Assembly (NCBI GenBank): GCA_038030265.1
Contig: CM075940.1
Span: 15,513,604-15,577,603, forward strand
DNA length: 64,000 bases
Source: Corythucha ciliata
Taxonomy: Eukaryota; Arthropoda; Insecta; Hemiptera; Tingidae
Direction: 5' to 3'
In this document: one piece after another, positions 48,161 to 62,886 of the stretch
Layout of the letters: each line of letters begins with the position of its first letter
Position numbering within the stretch: position 1 is the first letter of the stretch
Notes under the pieces: generated by a model
Told to the model about the DNA's origin: nothing
Database searches by the model: none
Seen by the model: the letters and a program-made list of their open reading frames with translations, nothing else
Translations under genes and position numbers: made by a program

Positions 48161-48364
48161 ATGAGGAAACGAGAGTTTATACAGGACGAACACCTATTTG
48201 AATCGAGTGCCCTTTTGTTCGGTTCGGTCTTTATGGAATGTCCTTGCCGCCTAAAAGGATGGGAGAAGGAGGGGGCACAAACACAATTTAAGAACTTAGC
48301 GGACGCCCTTGAACAACTCGATTCGTGTTTTGAACCCGGACGAGTCCTGCGCAAAATATGTTAA
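48161..48364 (+). CDS. Possible small open frame, unknown
   Basis: 67 codons from ATG to TAA, with a mixed, protein-like composition (FKNLADALEQLDSCFEPGRV) and no repeats. I know no family for it. It lies upstream of ITP on the opposite strand and could be a separate exon, a 5' UTR region or chance. Confidence 0.2.
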   Translation: MRKREFIQDEHLFESSALLFGSVFMECPCRLKGWEKEGAQTQFKNLADALEQLDSCFEPGRVLRKIC

Positions 48365-50685
48365 TTGTGTTGTCTTTTTGTCACTGTTATGTCCACTGTT
48401 GTGTTGTCCCGATTATAACTATTTTCTCGTTTTCTTTTTCTCCTTCTTCTTCGCCGTTAAAAACTATACATTCGAGCTTGCAACGTGTTGTTCATCGCTG
48501 GTGGTTGCCCAGTGTCTATTATCGTTTTCCTTTTAGTCTTTGTAGCTTAATTCACTTGGAGGATAGATTTTTGATCTCGTTACGTCAGGTTTGTTTTTAT
48601 TCAGCGGCGTAAGTTTTAAATAGCGCAAGTGACGTTTTAATGACCCTTGTAAAAGTTAAGAGTAACACCCTCGAAAAACTAGTTTTCTTTACACTGGACT
48701 CAATGGGTAAAAAAAGATTTCAAATTAGTGAGATAATTAAGCGATATAAGCTCAAATGGCCGCTGGTAAAAAGTGTTCAAATGAAGATAATTTTTTAAAA
48801 AATAGTAAAAAAAAAAAAATTCGTGCTACAATATAACTGGAAAAATTGGATGTGGTGGGGATGACACGAGGAGAGGGCGGCCGCAAGCCCTCCAAGACTG
48901 GTTACACTACACTCATGGCTGTGTTTTTTTTTTTTTTTTTTTTTAACGAATTCTTTAGCTGCCGCAGCGACCCCTTAAGTAGACCCGAGGGAGAAAATGT
49001 GAAGCTATAAAGAAATTAACAACATACTTTGCCCCCCTCTCACCGCCCTCCCTAGATTCACCCAACTGATTTCAATCCCTTCTCCCTCGCGCGCCACTAT
49101 TTGTTTTCTGAATCAAGTTTTTCAAGCAAAACCGGAAGGATCAAGGTTGAAGTAAATGGCCCTCAAAAACGATCTTAATCAAAAAAATAAATAAATTAAT
49201 GAAGTAAAAAGAAGCCGGTCTGGCTAAAATCGCAAAATATGTGGCATAGAACTCTATTTCTTTATAATTAAATTAAGTTTAAATTCGAGAAAATATAAAA
49301 CAACCTACCTATTTGTAAGGTAGTGGTTGGTAGGTATTTATTTCTTCATAATTTACCCACAGCTAATGAAAGGTTGAACGGGGTTTTAATAAAAACCTGT
49401 AGAAAAAACAAAAATAAAAAATAAAAAAATATTAGAAATGTAAAAAATATCAATTAAACAACACATAATAATAATGAAATAAAGAAATAATAAATAATTC
49501 AAATGACTGGGAAATGTTTTTTTTTAACAAAAAACAAAAAAATAACAACAAACAGAGGCAAAACAAAGTAGAACGGTTTGATGTCGGGTGCTATCATAGA
49601 ACTTTCCAATCCCACTTTCAGGCTGAACACACAACACAAAAAATAATAAATAAACCGTAAAACCTATTTTATGATCCAATCGAATTCTTGAATTCGGATT
49701 TGCATTGTTGGTCTTACAAATGCAAATATTTAACAGTTCATTGTTGAAAATTCACCCGTATTTTCAAGTCAATTATCTTCAAACTATTTGCGGTGACATT
49801 GTAAAGATAGAATATTGTGAAAAACAAGAGCAAAAAATTCGCACGCATAACACAGGGCGATCGTGTGATGGGGCGTCCTTTTATGTGATAACTCACGCGG
49901 TTATTTAAGCATTTGACTGACCCAAAAAACTGATAATTTAGCTTTGAGAAAATGGCTATCCACCTCCACCGACTACTGGCACCAAAAATTGACTACTCAG
50001 GCAGAAAATATTTTCTCCATCACAACTGAGTTAACCCTCTCCATTCCAAGAACGGAAACTGTCGATCAAACCATATAATCTGTCTTTCAGCCCGAAAACT
50101 AATAAATTTCGCCTTCTCCACTGCTTCTATACTGTGTGGTTTCCCCCACCCCACCTCTTACCATAACTTATTTAGCATCATCTCCCTTGAGGTAAGAAGA
50201 TTAATAAAATTCTACGGGAATGGAGGTGGAAATTCTATGGAGAAGCCCAAGCGAGGCGAAATAATTATTATCCCCTAGCAAGTCGGGCCTATCACAATCC
50301 CCCAAAATGGCGGAACGTTCACCTAGCTTATAGATTTTCTGTCCGAACAAGCTTGATTTGAACGTTACCACTGAGCTTTTTCCAAACTCACTATCTGGCG
50401 CCAGTAAGGGGGCCCCCAAAAGCTTGAATACGGAAAGATGAGGACTTTTAGGTTTTATATTCATGGATGTAGCCCACCACCCATGAATACAGAACATGTA
50501 CAGTAATATACATCATGTACCTATGGATAACGTGAAAAGTTTGGACAGCGATTTGACTCCTTTGAACGAATTTCAGTCTCTCCTATAACGTTGCAATAAG
50601 TGAAACCAGCAAAGAGTGTGGGCTGAATATTCAATAAAGCCCCTCCCCCAGCGCTCCTGATGGCTCAAATTGTAGGAAATTCGGG
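48365..50685. other. Intergenic, no gene recognised
   Basis: AT-rich with poly(T) near 48925. Short frames only. Confidence 0.5.
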
Positions 50686-52715
50686 CCTTCTTGAGGAAAA
50701 TTTGCAGCTAAAATGAAGAAAATACACCTGTTTCGTTAAGGTCCTTAAGTGCACTGATGTGCAACTTGCAAACGCGGCAAAAACTTTGGAAAAAGCGCTA
50801 ATATTCGTGACTTGCGAGAAGGAGCTGATTCGTGGTCTCACGATCCTACTTCCAGGCCGAAATTGTGAAAAAAAAATCGCTGATTCGGAATTGTACGGCT
50901 AAAATGCAGAAATCAACGCAAAATTGTTGTTTTTGGGCCCAGCCCGCCGTTAAAATTGAGAAAACACGCTATACTAATTCAAGGCTGTACAAATGAAAAA
51001 ATTGCTGTTAATATTGACGAAAGTAACACTAATTAGGGTTAAAATTGGGCGAAAATGGCAAATTCACAAGTGAAATTGCACATGAAAGTTCGCATAATAT
51101 CGACAATTCAGGTGTATTAAAGAGAATAGATGCTAATTCATTGCAAAAGTAGCGGAAAACGCCTTTTTAACAGCTAAAATTGAGAAAAATCATTGCAAAT
51201 ACCTAAAACCACTAAAATCGGATAAAAATTCCGTAAAACGCCAATTCATGGTTAAAATTGAAAAATTCGCGAATTCACGGGTTATAAAAGCACTATACTG
51301 CCCTACTAAAATGGAGAAAAAGCGGTAGTTCGCGGCTAAACTTGAGGAAAATCACCAAATTGTGGGCCAAATTTCCAACTTGAATAGTCGCCTTTGCAAC
51401 TTCTAAGGGCAACTTTGTGCCTAATATTGAGAAAAACGGCAAATTCATGGCTATAAGTTAAAAAACGCTGCGAATTATCGAACAATGCCTTATTATTTCG
51501 ACTGTTTATGGGTTTATTATTCATCGATGTAGTCAAATCCGGCTTGAAATTACATGAAAATCGACACCCCACACCCCTATGATTCCAAATCCTTTGAAAA
51601 TCCCCATTTTGGACCCGCTTTTGGCCCATAAAACCCCAGGGAGTTATTTGATCAAACTGATCAGATGTTAGGACCAACTAGACCCCAAATGGAGTCTATG
51701 TGCGAAAGAACGAGTTTTTTCGAGCAATCCTAGGGCAAGACATGGTCCGGACGGCGGACGGACATTTTTTTTTTATTGCAGATTTGGATTCTATGCACTT
51801 TGAAACGTAAAACTACAAATTTTGAGGGGGGGTCAAACAATTTTTTTTGCGATACGATTACAAAGACTTATTATTGAGAAATAATAAGCCAAAATGCCGC
51901 TGGTTCGCTAATCTATAGCTAAAATTGATACAAATTTCAAATGCGGTGCTAAAATGTAAAAAAAAGCTAATTTGTGGCTTGGAAAAATAAGTTTTTAGTC
52001 TGGCTAAAATTGAGGAAAATCGCTAATGCGAGCGACAGAAACGCTACTGTGCTGCTAAAATTGAGAAAAAGCGCTAACCCGCGGCTACGATTGGAGAAAA
52101 TCACTAAAGCCCGATTTGAATTGGAATAACGCAAATGCGTAGCTTCCTTTTGAGGCTAAAACTAAACAAAAAACGCTAATCCATAGCAAAAATTGAAGGA
52201 AAAAATTGCCAATGCGGGACTAAAATGTAGAAAAAACGCAGCTATAATATTGAAAATTTGAAATGAAAGTTCGCATGAAAAATTCAATAATTAGCCCGGA
52301 TAAATAAAGGAAAACTATAGTTTTCAGCTCAAATTGAGAAAAAGTGCTATTCGCGGCTAAAATTGTAAAAAAGTTCAATTTTCATCAAAAGTTGAAAATA
52401 AGCCAATTCGCGGCTTCTGAAGGCAACTTTGAGGTTAAAATTGAGAAAAAGCGCCAATTTATGGCCATAGATGTTTTTAAAAAATGCTGGTTTGCGGCTG
52501 AGAAAAATCGCTAATTTATAGTGGCTGGGTAAACAAAAAAAATGCGTTACGTGGCTAAAATTTGGAAAAAACCTGTTACTTTGCTGCTAACATTGAGGGA
52601 AATACTTATAAGAAAAACACTGATTTTCAGCTCAAACCGAGATCAGTGTTAATTCTCTGCTAAAATATAGAAAAAGTTGCTAATTTGCTGCTAAAGTTGA
52701 GAAAACTCAACTGGG
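50686..52715 (+). repeat. Longest family A ~30-bp repeat array
   Basis: About 2 kb of degenerate copies (GCTAAAATTGAGAAAAA, CGCTAATTCGCGGC). Interrupted at 51500-51830 by unrelated sequence holding copy 2 of the dispersed repeat also seen at 36.4 kb. Ends at a poly(G) run at about 52713. Confidence 0.85.
51560..51808 (+). repeat. Dispersed repeat, copy 2
   Basis: Same order of blocks as 36340-36560: a GGACCAACTAGA-type start, GTCTATGTGCGAAAGAACG, TTTTTTCGAGCAATCCTAGG and GGTCCGGACGG. Confidence 0.7.
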
Positions 52716-55700
52716 GGGGGGGGGGTTCTTGGATATTTCGGTTCCTGGCCCCGATGGGTGCAGACCCACCAGTGCACTCATTGCCTCTAAAGATATTTTG
52801 GCTTTTTTAAAGTATTTCCTGACCTTAACTTGATTTGTTTTGTTTTGTTCTGTTCTGTTTGTTTTGGTTTGAAGCAGCGGACAACTGTACTGCCACACAT
52901 TTTTATTTTTTGACTGTATTTTGTTTTAATTTTTGATTGATATTGTACCCTTATAAAGTGAATTCCATGTTTGTTCCCAACAAGTGTTTACTTTGAATGT
53001 TTTCAGTTCTTGATGTCTTTCATTATAATTATTGGAGAGTATTTGTTGTATATGAGAGTAGCTAACGTTGACTATTGTTTAAATTGTTTTCTTTTATTGG
53101 GCTCAAGAGCTGTTAGGCTAGAGCCATTTATCTATCGCGTTACATTCGCGTTATTGGTTTGAAGTGAATTTCTCTCTCTCACTCTCTCAAAGATCAAAAA
53201 TAAATCGACATCAATCAATCTCGACGCTAATGACCATTTCGGTCGCCACAATCCCGGCATATGGCTGCCACAATTAACCATCTTTTGTCAGACAAATCAC
53301 GAAATTCACAATTCATGAGGTCTGCATACCTGTACCGGGTGAACTTTCAGAAGAAAAATAAACTTTAATTGCGTTCTTTTTATTAAAAAAAGATAGATAA
53401 TTTTCCCAGTGATTGAAGTCACATTGAAAGAAGGCATTCAAGAGTTTACCTTCTTTTTTTTCCTCATTCACCAGTCGGCTCCCCTGACAAATCGCTTATA
53501 CACTGTACGCGGTGGTTAAAATAACTCGAATAGCTCATCGAGCTACCTTCAACCGAACAATTATCCAACCACCCAATCACCCGGCTAACATAAGACGATT
53601 CCAAGGTCTTCCGTTCTTATAAATAGACGAGGGGATCTGTACCCGTTTAATGTCTTATTGTGAATTTTTAGGGGTGCAGTTACAAAGGAGATTGGAGTAT
53701 TAAACCTGATTTTCCACCCGATTTGCGACCAGAAAAATTGTATAGTTTTTAATTTATAAAGAGGACCGCCATTTTTTGTTCTGTTCACCTCGCGTCGTGT
53801 CTCAAAATGTCGGTTTGAAATATTTACCGCACTAAATAAAGCTCGTTTATAACGCCGCGGGGACCAGGAAAAGAGTGATATAATAATTACTTTTTTTTTC
53901 GCAAATTTTTATCATCAACGCCCTTCCTACACTCTCAAACAACAATAGCGTGCAATCGTATGATTTTTTTTTTTATTTGAAGAGGAATGAAGGAACTCTC
54001 ATTTATCATTCCTTCGCAATTCGTCACATGACGAGATTTCCAGCATCTCAAAGATTGACTGCATACGGGTTCATTGAATCGCCAGCAATAGTCAACTCAT
54101 TCCTTGGTGGGTGGGTGGGGGGGGGGCTAGGTGTGGAGTAAATGCGATATTTTGCAACATAAGGCCTAAAAAGAAAGCTGAGTCGACCAATAATTTCCGT
54201 TCTTTTTTTCCTAACGACGCGTATTATTTTTATTTAATTACTTTCGTTCTCGTTTACTTACTCAGATGTAAAGGAAATTAGTAAGGGCCAATGTTTCATT
54301 ATTACTGATTTTCAACGACCAAATTTATCCTCAGCATTATACATGTATATGTATAAAACAAGGAATTATATAAAGCAACGCGCGGGGTGAATCCAAAATA
54401 ATTAGTTGGTGGGGTGGGGCGGGGGGACATGCAGACTGCGTGCCCCTTTGGTTACTAATTTTTGAGGAAGTGAATTACGTAAGTTTAAGTATTTTTGAAT
54501 TGTTAGGCATTAATCGTTCTCCCATTGGAGAGAGGGGGGGTATCAGGGTTGGGGTCAGTTATGAAATGTGTAGGGGAAATGTATAGTATAAGACTAATAA
54601 AGTTTTTCCAAAGACTTCCTTGAAATCTCCTCCTTTATAATAACTGTATCTGGCACGATCCTCTCGCCTCAATTATTTTTTTCTTCTTTTACTTCTCTTA
54701 CACTCTCTCTCCTGCTTTTTAAGCAATCTCCTGCGAGTTGCACGACGTAAATTAAAAAGGAGGTGCGCAAGTGAAGGAACCCGGATCTTGAATACATAGC
54801 CATTCCAGAATAACCGGGTGGCTTCATGTCTATTAATGCTCGTAATCGCTTAGATATGGAGACTGTATGAGAGGGGGATGAGCCATTTTTAAAACAAAAA
54901 TTAGCATTTATTTCGTTATCTTTGCTGTATTCCAGGTATATATGTCTCTAAAAAAGTGTAATATTTATGTATTTTCCAATGAATTCCCCACGGCACCACG
55001 AACCCATGACATAATTGTGAAATTTCAACTAATTTTGCCAAAATAACTGTGGAATGGTAGGAATAACTAAAGTTTTCGCGGGTTAAAAACCTAACCCCCG
55101 CCCCATGCGACCGTCTGGTCAGTACCACACCCCTAAAAACGCGAAAAATAGACAACAATCAACCCTCAAGGCGCTTGTTACAAGGCAGGTCTACCTGGAT
55201 GTCCTTGTGGGATATATTTATTATTAACTGTTGAACAGTTGAAAGAGAGAACGGTAGAAGAGAAGGTATATTGAGAGATTAATTCCTCCGGTTTCCAAAG
55301 CTCGTACTTCCTGACTTTTCGTCTTGTCACGGCATTAGGATGCAACCGGCTTTCCCAATCCATCTCAAAAGGACTTTAAGAACTCAATTCTCGTAAAAAT
55401 TTTTTTGTTCTACAGCGACCCTTCTTTTACAGTCATAGTAACTCATCCCCACTGACCTGTGTCCCTGAGTCAGAGAAAGTTTCCAAGAAAACGAGGTAGT
55501 TTTCTGTCCCATAGAGCAGGTTTTTTTTTTGTCAGGGTATCCTCACTATTTGAGAATTCACCCTGCCCTTTAGACCAATAGAAATTTCTATAATTTTTGT
55601 ATTTACTTTAATGAAGCGTAATGAGCCTAAGAAAGCCCCACGTGATGATTGTTCGTCTCTTTAAATGATTATTTGGCAACTAAACTGTTTGATTAGCTTT

Positions 55701-58700
55701 TAAACCGGACAATTCAATATTTGAAAATTATTTTTTATGGCTCTAAAAACAGACTGTGTGACAATTCACGCGAGACTTTTTAAACACAGTTTCCTTATTC
55801 GATGCACCGTCAATTTAGCCCCCTACCCCTCCCCCCCACCGGCTCTGAAACGAAACCGAATTTATCAAACAAGAAAAATCTCGCCAATCCGGCGAGACAG
55901 ACGGCATACTTGTTTAATATGAACCGCACCCCTCTGTGACGTCTTTAGGCATCACTCATCCCCACTACACCCCATCTCGTGGGAGTTGGATTGAATCGTT
56001 TCCCAAGCGGTTTTACCCTTGAAAATGGCTGATTGACCCTGAAATTGTCTTTAGATCGAAAAGCTAGCCATTTTAGTCCCAGAAATTGCAATTTGACAAG
56101 CTGAAAAAAAAAAAATATTTTTTTCTTCGAATTCAATAAACAATTATTAATGTTTGGTTGCCCGGATTTATGCCAGGGTTGGACCAGGCAGCTATTTCTT
56201 CCCGAAATGTAGCCCTCGCAGTTCGTTGACTGTTAAGCCTAAAAACTGTTGACCCAAGCCTTGCCAACTTACCACACACCACAAAAACTCTGACCACTTA
56301 AAAAACTGGTTCATTCCCCAAGGAAGCCATAAATTCATCGCCCAGCTCACATGGGCGACCGCTCGGAAAACGTGCCAAAACGGCCGTCAACCCCCCACAG
56401 TCACCCCCACGGGGGTAGGACCCCTGTAATGGTCATTTTGTACAGTCTTGTGAGCTATACAATACTACAGGGGGAAAAAAGAGCGGTGTTGGATGAGAAA
56501 GAGAGTGTGAGAGGGAGGAAGCGACGCTGGATCCGCGTGCCTATTGAATGAAATTGACCATTCTTGTCCGCGATCCTGAAAATTCTCGGAACTTTTGTCT
56601 CCAAAAGGAGTAATTTGGTAATTAATGCCATAAGAGAGTGGTAATTCAGTCCCTGGAACTTATTACAAGATCATAGTGCCAAAAATGGTGAGGGGTGTTT
56701 AATAATAATTTCCCATAAAGAAGCTCAAGACCGGACAATCGGGAAGACCCAATTCCCCCCCCCCCCGAACCAATGATTCGGAATGAAAAATTGTAATTCT
56801 CTTTATGATTGAAACGCTACTAAACTCCAAAGAGGACACAATCTGGCAGTAATACGCCCTAACCACCGCTCCAACTCTATTAAACTGCCGGTTCGTATTT
56901 TAATTTATAGACGCTGTCCAAAGGTTATAATTATTCAGACGAGCCCCAAAAAAATTGCCGGTGGTGTGTGCACTTCGTTTCCAGAATAAAATGACTTGAT
57001 AACCAACAAAAATACCTTTCTGGAAGTATTAAGAAAACAGATAAAAAGAAGAAGAAGAAGAAGAAGAAAAAAAGGAAAAAAAGATTAATGACCTCACCTT
57101 CCCATGAGAGAAGGCTAGGGTGACATATCAAGCCTTACATATCAATAAGGAGCCGACAAACCGGCACCACTTAAAGCTCAACAACAGAGCGATGACAGTG
57201 GGAATGGTGTATCGGAGAGGGGGGCAAAATAAACAAAAAACCCAATGCGGCGAGACAGACGACGGAGGTCAACAAGAATAATAAAAACTACTTGTGGCAG
57301 GTAGACCGCACCCGCAACATCTTCTCCCATGGAGGGACTTCCTTTTAGTTGGAAAAAAGACGAGATGGAGAGAGAGAGAGTGATAAAATGAGAGTTAGAG
57401 AGGGGAAGAAAGGAATGGATTTTCGCTTCTTCCAAGCACGGTGCCTATTTCCTGCGAAACACTTTTTGATTGGAGTGACGTAAGGTAAGATTGACTAAGA
57501 AAATGGCAGCTTCACCTTTAATCCTTCCTTTGTTGCTGGGTACTATTTAACGGGGGTATTGTATTCAAATGAAAAACAAAAAAAAACGCAGCATGAACTC
57601 ATTAAGTAATGGATATTGGTGGAGAATTCAACCGTATTGAAATTGTTGTTAAACGAGCGAAAATGTACAAAGCTCGTATTTGCCCCTCTTTTTCCAAATC
57701 CTTTTCCTTTATTTCAAATGTAATCGACTTGGAGAGTTCACTCAAATATTAGCCAGGTGATTAGATAAGCAAATTGAATTACCGGATGAAAGTTACGACG
57801 TTTTCAGGCAAAAATTACCGCATGGGGTCACTAAAGCAGACGTTTAATTGGACCTGTAGCAATCCCCAAATAAATAATGGTGTCGTTGTGATGAGTAAGT
57901 GGTGGGGGTTGCGGAGGGGGTGTGGCATGGAAGAGCTCACAGAAGTGAGCCGTAATTCATCTGAAGGAAGCATAAAACAAACCCGTTGAGGTGTTTACAG
58001 CCTAATAAAAAAAAACCTTATCGTTTCTAGCCAGCTGTTTTGCTTTGGATCATCCTTTTCTCGACTCAATCATTGCGTAATTTTCACCCATTATACGCTA
58101 TTAAACTGTGAAACAGTTTTATGCTAATTTCTTTCGACTCCACGCCCCCACCAGTGACTGTAAAAATCACTTGAACTTTAGCGAAGCTGTAACAGCTTTA
58201 CGGCCACTTTTAAGTTTAACAACCGCGTATATTTATTAAAGCGGCCACTGGGCATCGTGGAGCTCTTTAAAGAGTTGTTATTTAAATGAAACCATTGGAA
58301 CAATAATTTGAAGGGAATACCATTTCAAAAAAGGTTATGTAATAATAAAAAAAAGAACCTGATATTGCGGAGTCCTGTTACTTTTTTTTTGTTTGCTCGA
58401 GCAGTAGCAAGTAGCAACACGTAGTGAACATAACAAACATACTTAATATCCTACTCGCAGTAACTATTCAATATCTCTGGCCCTCTAGGGCAAGTTTTAA
58501 CCTGATTTTTTTTTTTTTTGCACGACCCCTCTCCCTCCCCGCTATGATTCCACCAATGAAGAACATCGAATGCCCGGCTATCCTTGACCAATATATTATT
58601 ACACACTTTAAATCTTTATCCAATTTGAATAAAACCCCATATTGCGAATTTAGAGGCCTTCGGGGGGGCCCTGTACCCTTTATAGGGTGTCAATTGTGTC

Positions 58701-61382
58701 AAAATTTGGAGCTTTAATCACCCCAAATATTGTAATTCAAGAGAAAGTGAGTACTGGTATAAAACTTTCTCTCACCCTGTTACAGTCTCACATTTTTTTT
58801 TTTTTTTTTTTTTTTTTTCAAAGTACATTCCTTATATTTTAACGCATGTGCGAATTCTGATGCAACAATCAAATGACTACCGAAATTTTCATGGCCGCCG
58901 AAGTCTGAAAGGGTGCCATGATACCAATCTTATTTCCACTGTTATTGGACATGAAATATTAGTTTACTCCTTTTTTTTGCTCTGTAAGCCCAGAAAAAGA
59001 CAAGAAAACGGTGAAACTGGAAAGACTGACGGCGGTCTCTACAAGTGTCCGCACGCCTGAATTCTTTCAGAAAGATTTTTGTCACATACTTTATAATGAA
59101 AATTCTGAATTTATTCTTTATACCTCGAAGGAGTTTCAAATCAATTAAAATATAACACCCTCGAGGGTTTTCAACCAGTTCTCATTTCTCACCTGATGTT
59201 GTTGGGGAGGGGTTGGTTGTGGCGATGGTGAGAGGGGGGGGGGTCTTCAAGGTAGAAGTCGCGCTAAACACGCCGCTTCGCGCGAAGGAAAATGTTTTTA
59301 GCTAAGTTGTTAGAGCACGCTCTAAAAGCCGCCATGCAGTCTGCGGGTCGCTACGCCTTTCTCGCGCCTACCTATAACCACTTACTTCTTATATCCTTGG
59401 AAAGCACATTCATTTCAGTTCCACATCACCCCTACCAATCACTCACTCACAGAAACTGACACCGCGAGGAAATTCTAGTGAAATTATCAAATTCGATGGA
59501 GAAAGGGTGGCTGCAAGGAGTGGTGACCGGGTAAAAAAAAAAGGGGATGAAGAGGTTCTGGCGGTGTTCCTGAAGTCTTCCACTTCTTGTGCTAAGAGGA
59601 ATCTCACGAAGTGTGCCATCTATTCGAGAAGCTTTCTTTAAGAGTACCATATTTCTAGCTGGAAGCTGCCCCCCCTCCCGTGCGTTATTTATGACAGTCC
59701 GACTGCCGGGTACATCCGAATTAATATATATTTATTTTTTATTTTTAAACGAAAAAGCTATTTTGGGAAAAGAGAAGAGAAGAGCATTGGATATCCTCTG
59801 GACAGTGGAAGTTTCCACATGTAAGCAAGTTTTAAAAATAGTAAAGGATTGTTGTGTATCATCATTGGTGGGGGAGGGGGCGACTTAATGGATATCATAT
59901 TATACAAAAGAGATTGAAGGCGTCGTTAATGCGTTAGTGCGAGCCTGGAGGTAATGAGAAGGAATGCGAGTGGATGCTAGGTCAGGTTCTGGTTACATTC
60001 CTCAAGAGAGTATCCTGTGACTCCGCCACTTTTCACAAAGGTGGAGGGGGGGTTGGTAAGGTTGCTTCTTGAATATTTCATTGGATAGTTGCGTGAAAGT
60101 CCACTCACCGTCACTTTGCAGCCTCCTACCAGACACTAACACTATATCACTTTCACTGAATATAATAAGCCAAAAAGTGACACGGCGTGCGATGAACGCG
60201 TCAATGGAGGAAAAATGTATTTACAAACTTCAAGAACTCTTGTCTTGTCCGCTATTGAAATGAAACGGACCTGCTGCGCTCCTTCAGCTCTTATACCCCG
60301 TCCTGCCCCCACCATAGTATCCACCCACACTTCCCACCCCGACTTTACTTTTTTTCCTGTAAAACATTAAGTACCAACTCTTCTGAAGTGTTCTTCATTA
60401 GATACATAATAATTAAGAGCTGTCAGATACGATGATTGAATGGAAGTACCCTGGAATGAATCAGACGCCCCAAAGGCAACTTCCACACAAAAACCCCTTC
60501 CCCTATTTCTTCTTCACAATCCAATGCCGGCTTCATTCACTCTTTCAAATAACGTAGAAAATTCCCTGTCCTCGACAACAGATAAAACCCGTAAACCCTC
60601 ACGCATTTTTTCCCCCCACGTGATTCTGAAATTAGTTCTTCCCAGAATCTAAAGCTATGAGAAAAATCCCTTAAGTAGCCTACTTGAATCACGCTGTGTA
60701 CAAACACGATATTATTTTTAGAGGCTTGAGTAAATTGCCTTTTAAGCAAATTGAGGTTTGAAAGGAACACTGCATTTAATTCTTAACACGGTCTATTCCA
60801 AATTAATGATGTGCATTAAAATGCACCCCTCCCCCCTGTTTGCTTTAACTCTCGTTTTTCTTGTTATCTTATCTTTGAACAACATTGTTAGTTTCACCTA
60901 ACTCTCTACCTGGAAAAACTCCAAACCCCCCCGCCCCTCCAGTAATGAGGAAATATCATCCAGCCTCCAGAAATTGCAAGGCTAAAATAACTATACTTAT
61001 GACGCGTTAACGAAAAAAACGCTATTCAAACTCACCCAGTTGCAGGGAAAAGGTGGAACGTATTTTTATTTTTCGAGGACACACTGAGAAAATTAGCTTG
61101 TTAAAAGAAGCTGGACGATCGCGGGCAATGCTTTTATAGCGAAAAATTTGGTTCGGCCGCCACCATTAAGTTACGTGATGTAACAATTTTAAGTTGAAAA
61201 ACAAAAAAAAAAAAAAAAAATTTCGCTCCGGCAGCTGGCGGTCGGAAAGAGTGCATTTCATTTTGTATACGGATACCCTAAGCCGTCCCAGAAGTAGTAA
61301 TGTTGAGACCATGATTTGTTTCGTTTATGTTTGACCCTCCCTCGTACTGTTTGCTGCCGGGTTTGTTTAAGCTGAACTTAAT
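52716..61382. other. Large intergenic stretch, no gene recognised
   Basis: Nearly 9 kb without a supportable exon. It holds many poly(G)/poly(C) runs (54119, 56755, 59236), a (GAA)n run at 57047-57067, long poly(T) near 58794, and the lone element end at 61221-61260. It could contain regulatory DNA or genes too diverged or too split to see. Confidence 0.45.
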
Positions 61383-62806
61383 GGGAATCAAAGGCTATTT
61401 CAAAATGGAATCATCATACCGAATATGATGCTTCTAGAATCAACTGGTGATTTTTAGTGATTTTTTTACCATTTCAAGCCCTATTTTCCCCCCCACCACC
61501 TTGACCGATTTGGCCCAAATGCAATACCGACCGGGGTCTTATGACAACTGATTTTTTTGCCAAAGCGCGTTCCGCTAAATTAATTTCTACGAGAGTTATC
61601 GTGCTAACAAGACCACACACTTACTTCCACCACAGGGGCACCACCCCCTCCCCCTTGACTTTTTAAAAAAACTAAAATGGGAATCAAAGGCTAGTCTAAC
61701 ATGGAGTATACGTACCGAATATGATGCTTCTAGAATAAACTGGTGATTTTAAGTGATTTTTTTACCATTTCAACCCCTATTTCCCCCCCCCCCCCTCTAC
61801 CTTGACCGATTTGGCCCAAATGCAATACCGACCGGGATCTTATGACTACTGATTTTTTACATAAAGCGCGTTCCGCTAAATTAATTTCTACGAGAGTTAT
61901 CGTGCTAACAAGACCACACACTTACTTCCACCCCGGGGGCACCACCCCCTCCACCTCGACTTTTTCAAAAAATTAAAATGGGAATCAAAGGCTAGTCTAA
62001 CATGGAGTATACGTACCGAATATGATGCTTCTAGAATAAACTGGTGATTTTTAGTGATTTTTTTACCATTTCAACCCCTATTTTCCCCCCCTCCACCTTG
62101 ACCGATTTGGCCCAAATGCAATACCGACCGGGGTCTTATGACTACTGATTTGATTTTTTTGCCAAAGCGCGTTCCGCTAAATTAATTTCTACGAGAGTTA
62201 TCGTGCTAACAAGACCACTCACTTACTTCCACCACGGGGGAACCACCCCCTCCCCCTTGACTTTTTCAAAAAACTAAAATGGGAATCAAAGGCTAGTCTA
62301 ACATGGAGTATACGTACCGAATATGATGCTTCTAGAATAAACTGGTGATTTTTAGTGATTTTTTTACCATTTCAACCCCTATTTTCCCCCCCTCCACCTT
62401 GACCGATTTGGCCCAAATGCAATACCGACCGGGATCTTATGACTACTGATTTTTTAGATGAAGCGCGTTCTGCTAAATTAATTTCTACGAGAGTTATCGT
62501 GCTAACAAGACCACACACTTACTTCCACCCCGGGGGCACCACCCCCTCCCCCTTGACTTTTTCAAAAAATTAAAATGGGAATCAAAGGCTAGTCTAACAT
62601 GGAGTATACGTACCGAATATGATGCTTCTAGAATCAACTGGTGATTTTTAGTGATTTTTTGACGACTTCAAGCCCGATTTTCCCCCCCTCCACCTTGACC
62701 GATTTGGCCCAAATGCAATACCGACCGGTGTCTTATGACTACTGATTTTTGTGCCAAAGCGCGTTCCGCTAAATTAATTTCTACGAGAGTTATCGTGCTA
62801 ACAAGG
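61383..62806 (+). repeat. Satellite of about 299 bp, 4.75 copies
   Basis: GGGAATCAAAGGCTA recurs at 61383, 61679, 61980, 62281 and 62577 (spacings 296, 301, 301 and 296). The copies are nearly identical, with variation mainly in poly(C) lengths and in the TTTTTTGCCAAAGCG versus TTTTTACATAAAGCG block. The last copy stops at GTGCTAACAAG near 62804. Confidence 0.95.
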
Positions 62807-62818
62807 AAACGGCCATAA

Positions 62819-62886
62819 AGATATATATAAATAAATATATATATATATATATATATAAAGAAATATATAGAGATATATATATATAT
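62819..62886. repeat. (AT)n-rich microsatellite
   Basis: Runs of AT broken by AAATA and AGAA, directly after the satellite. Confidence 0.9.

Noticed and set aside
57774..57989. 71-codon frame near a CAG acceptor-like and a GTAAGT donor-like site
   Set aside because: No family match and no partner exons in phase nearby.
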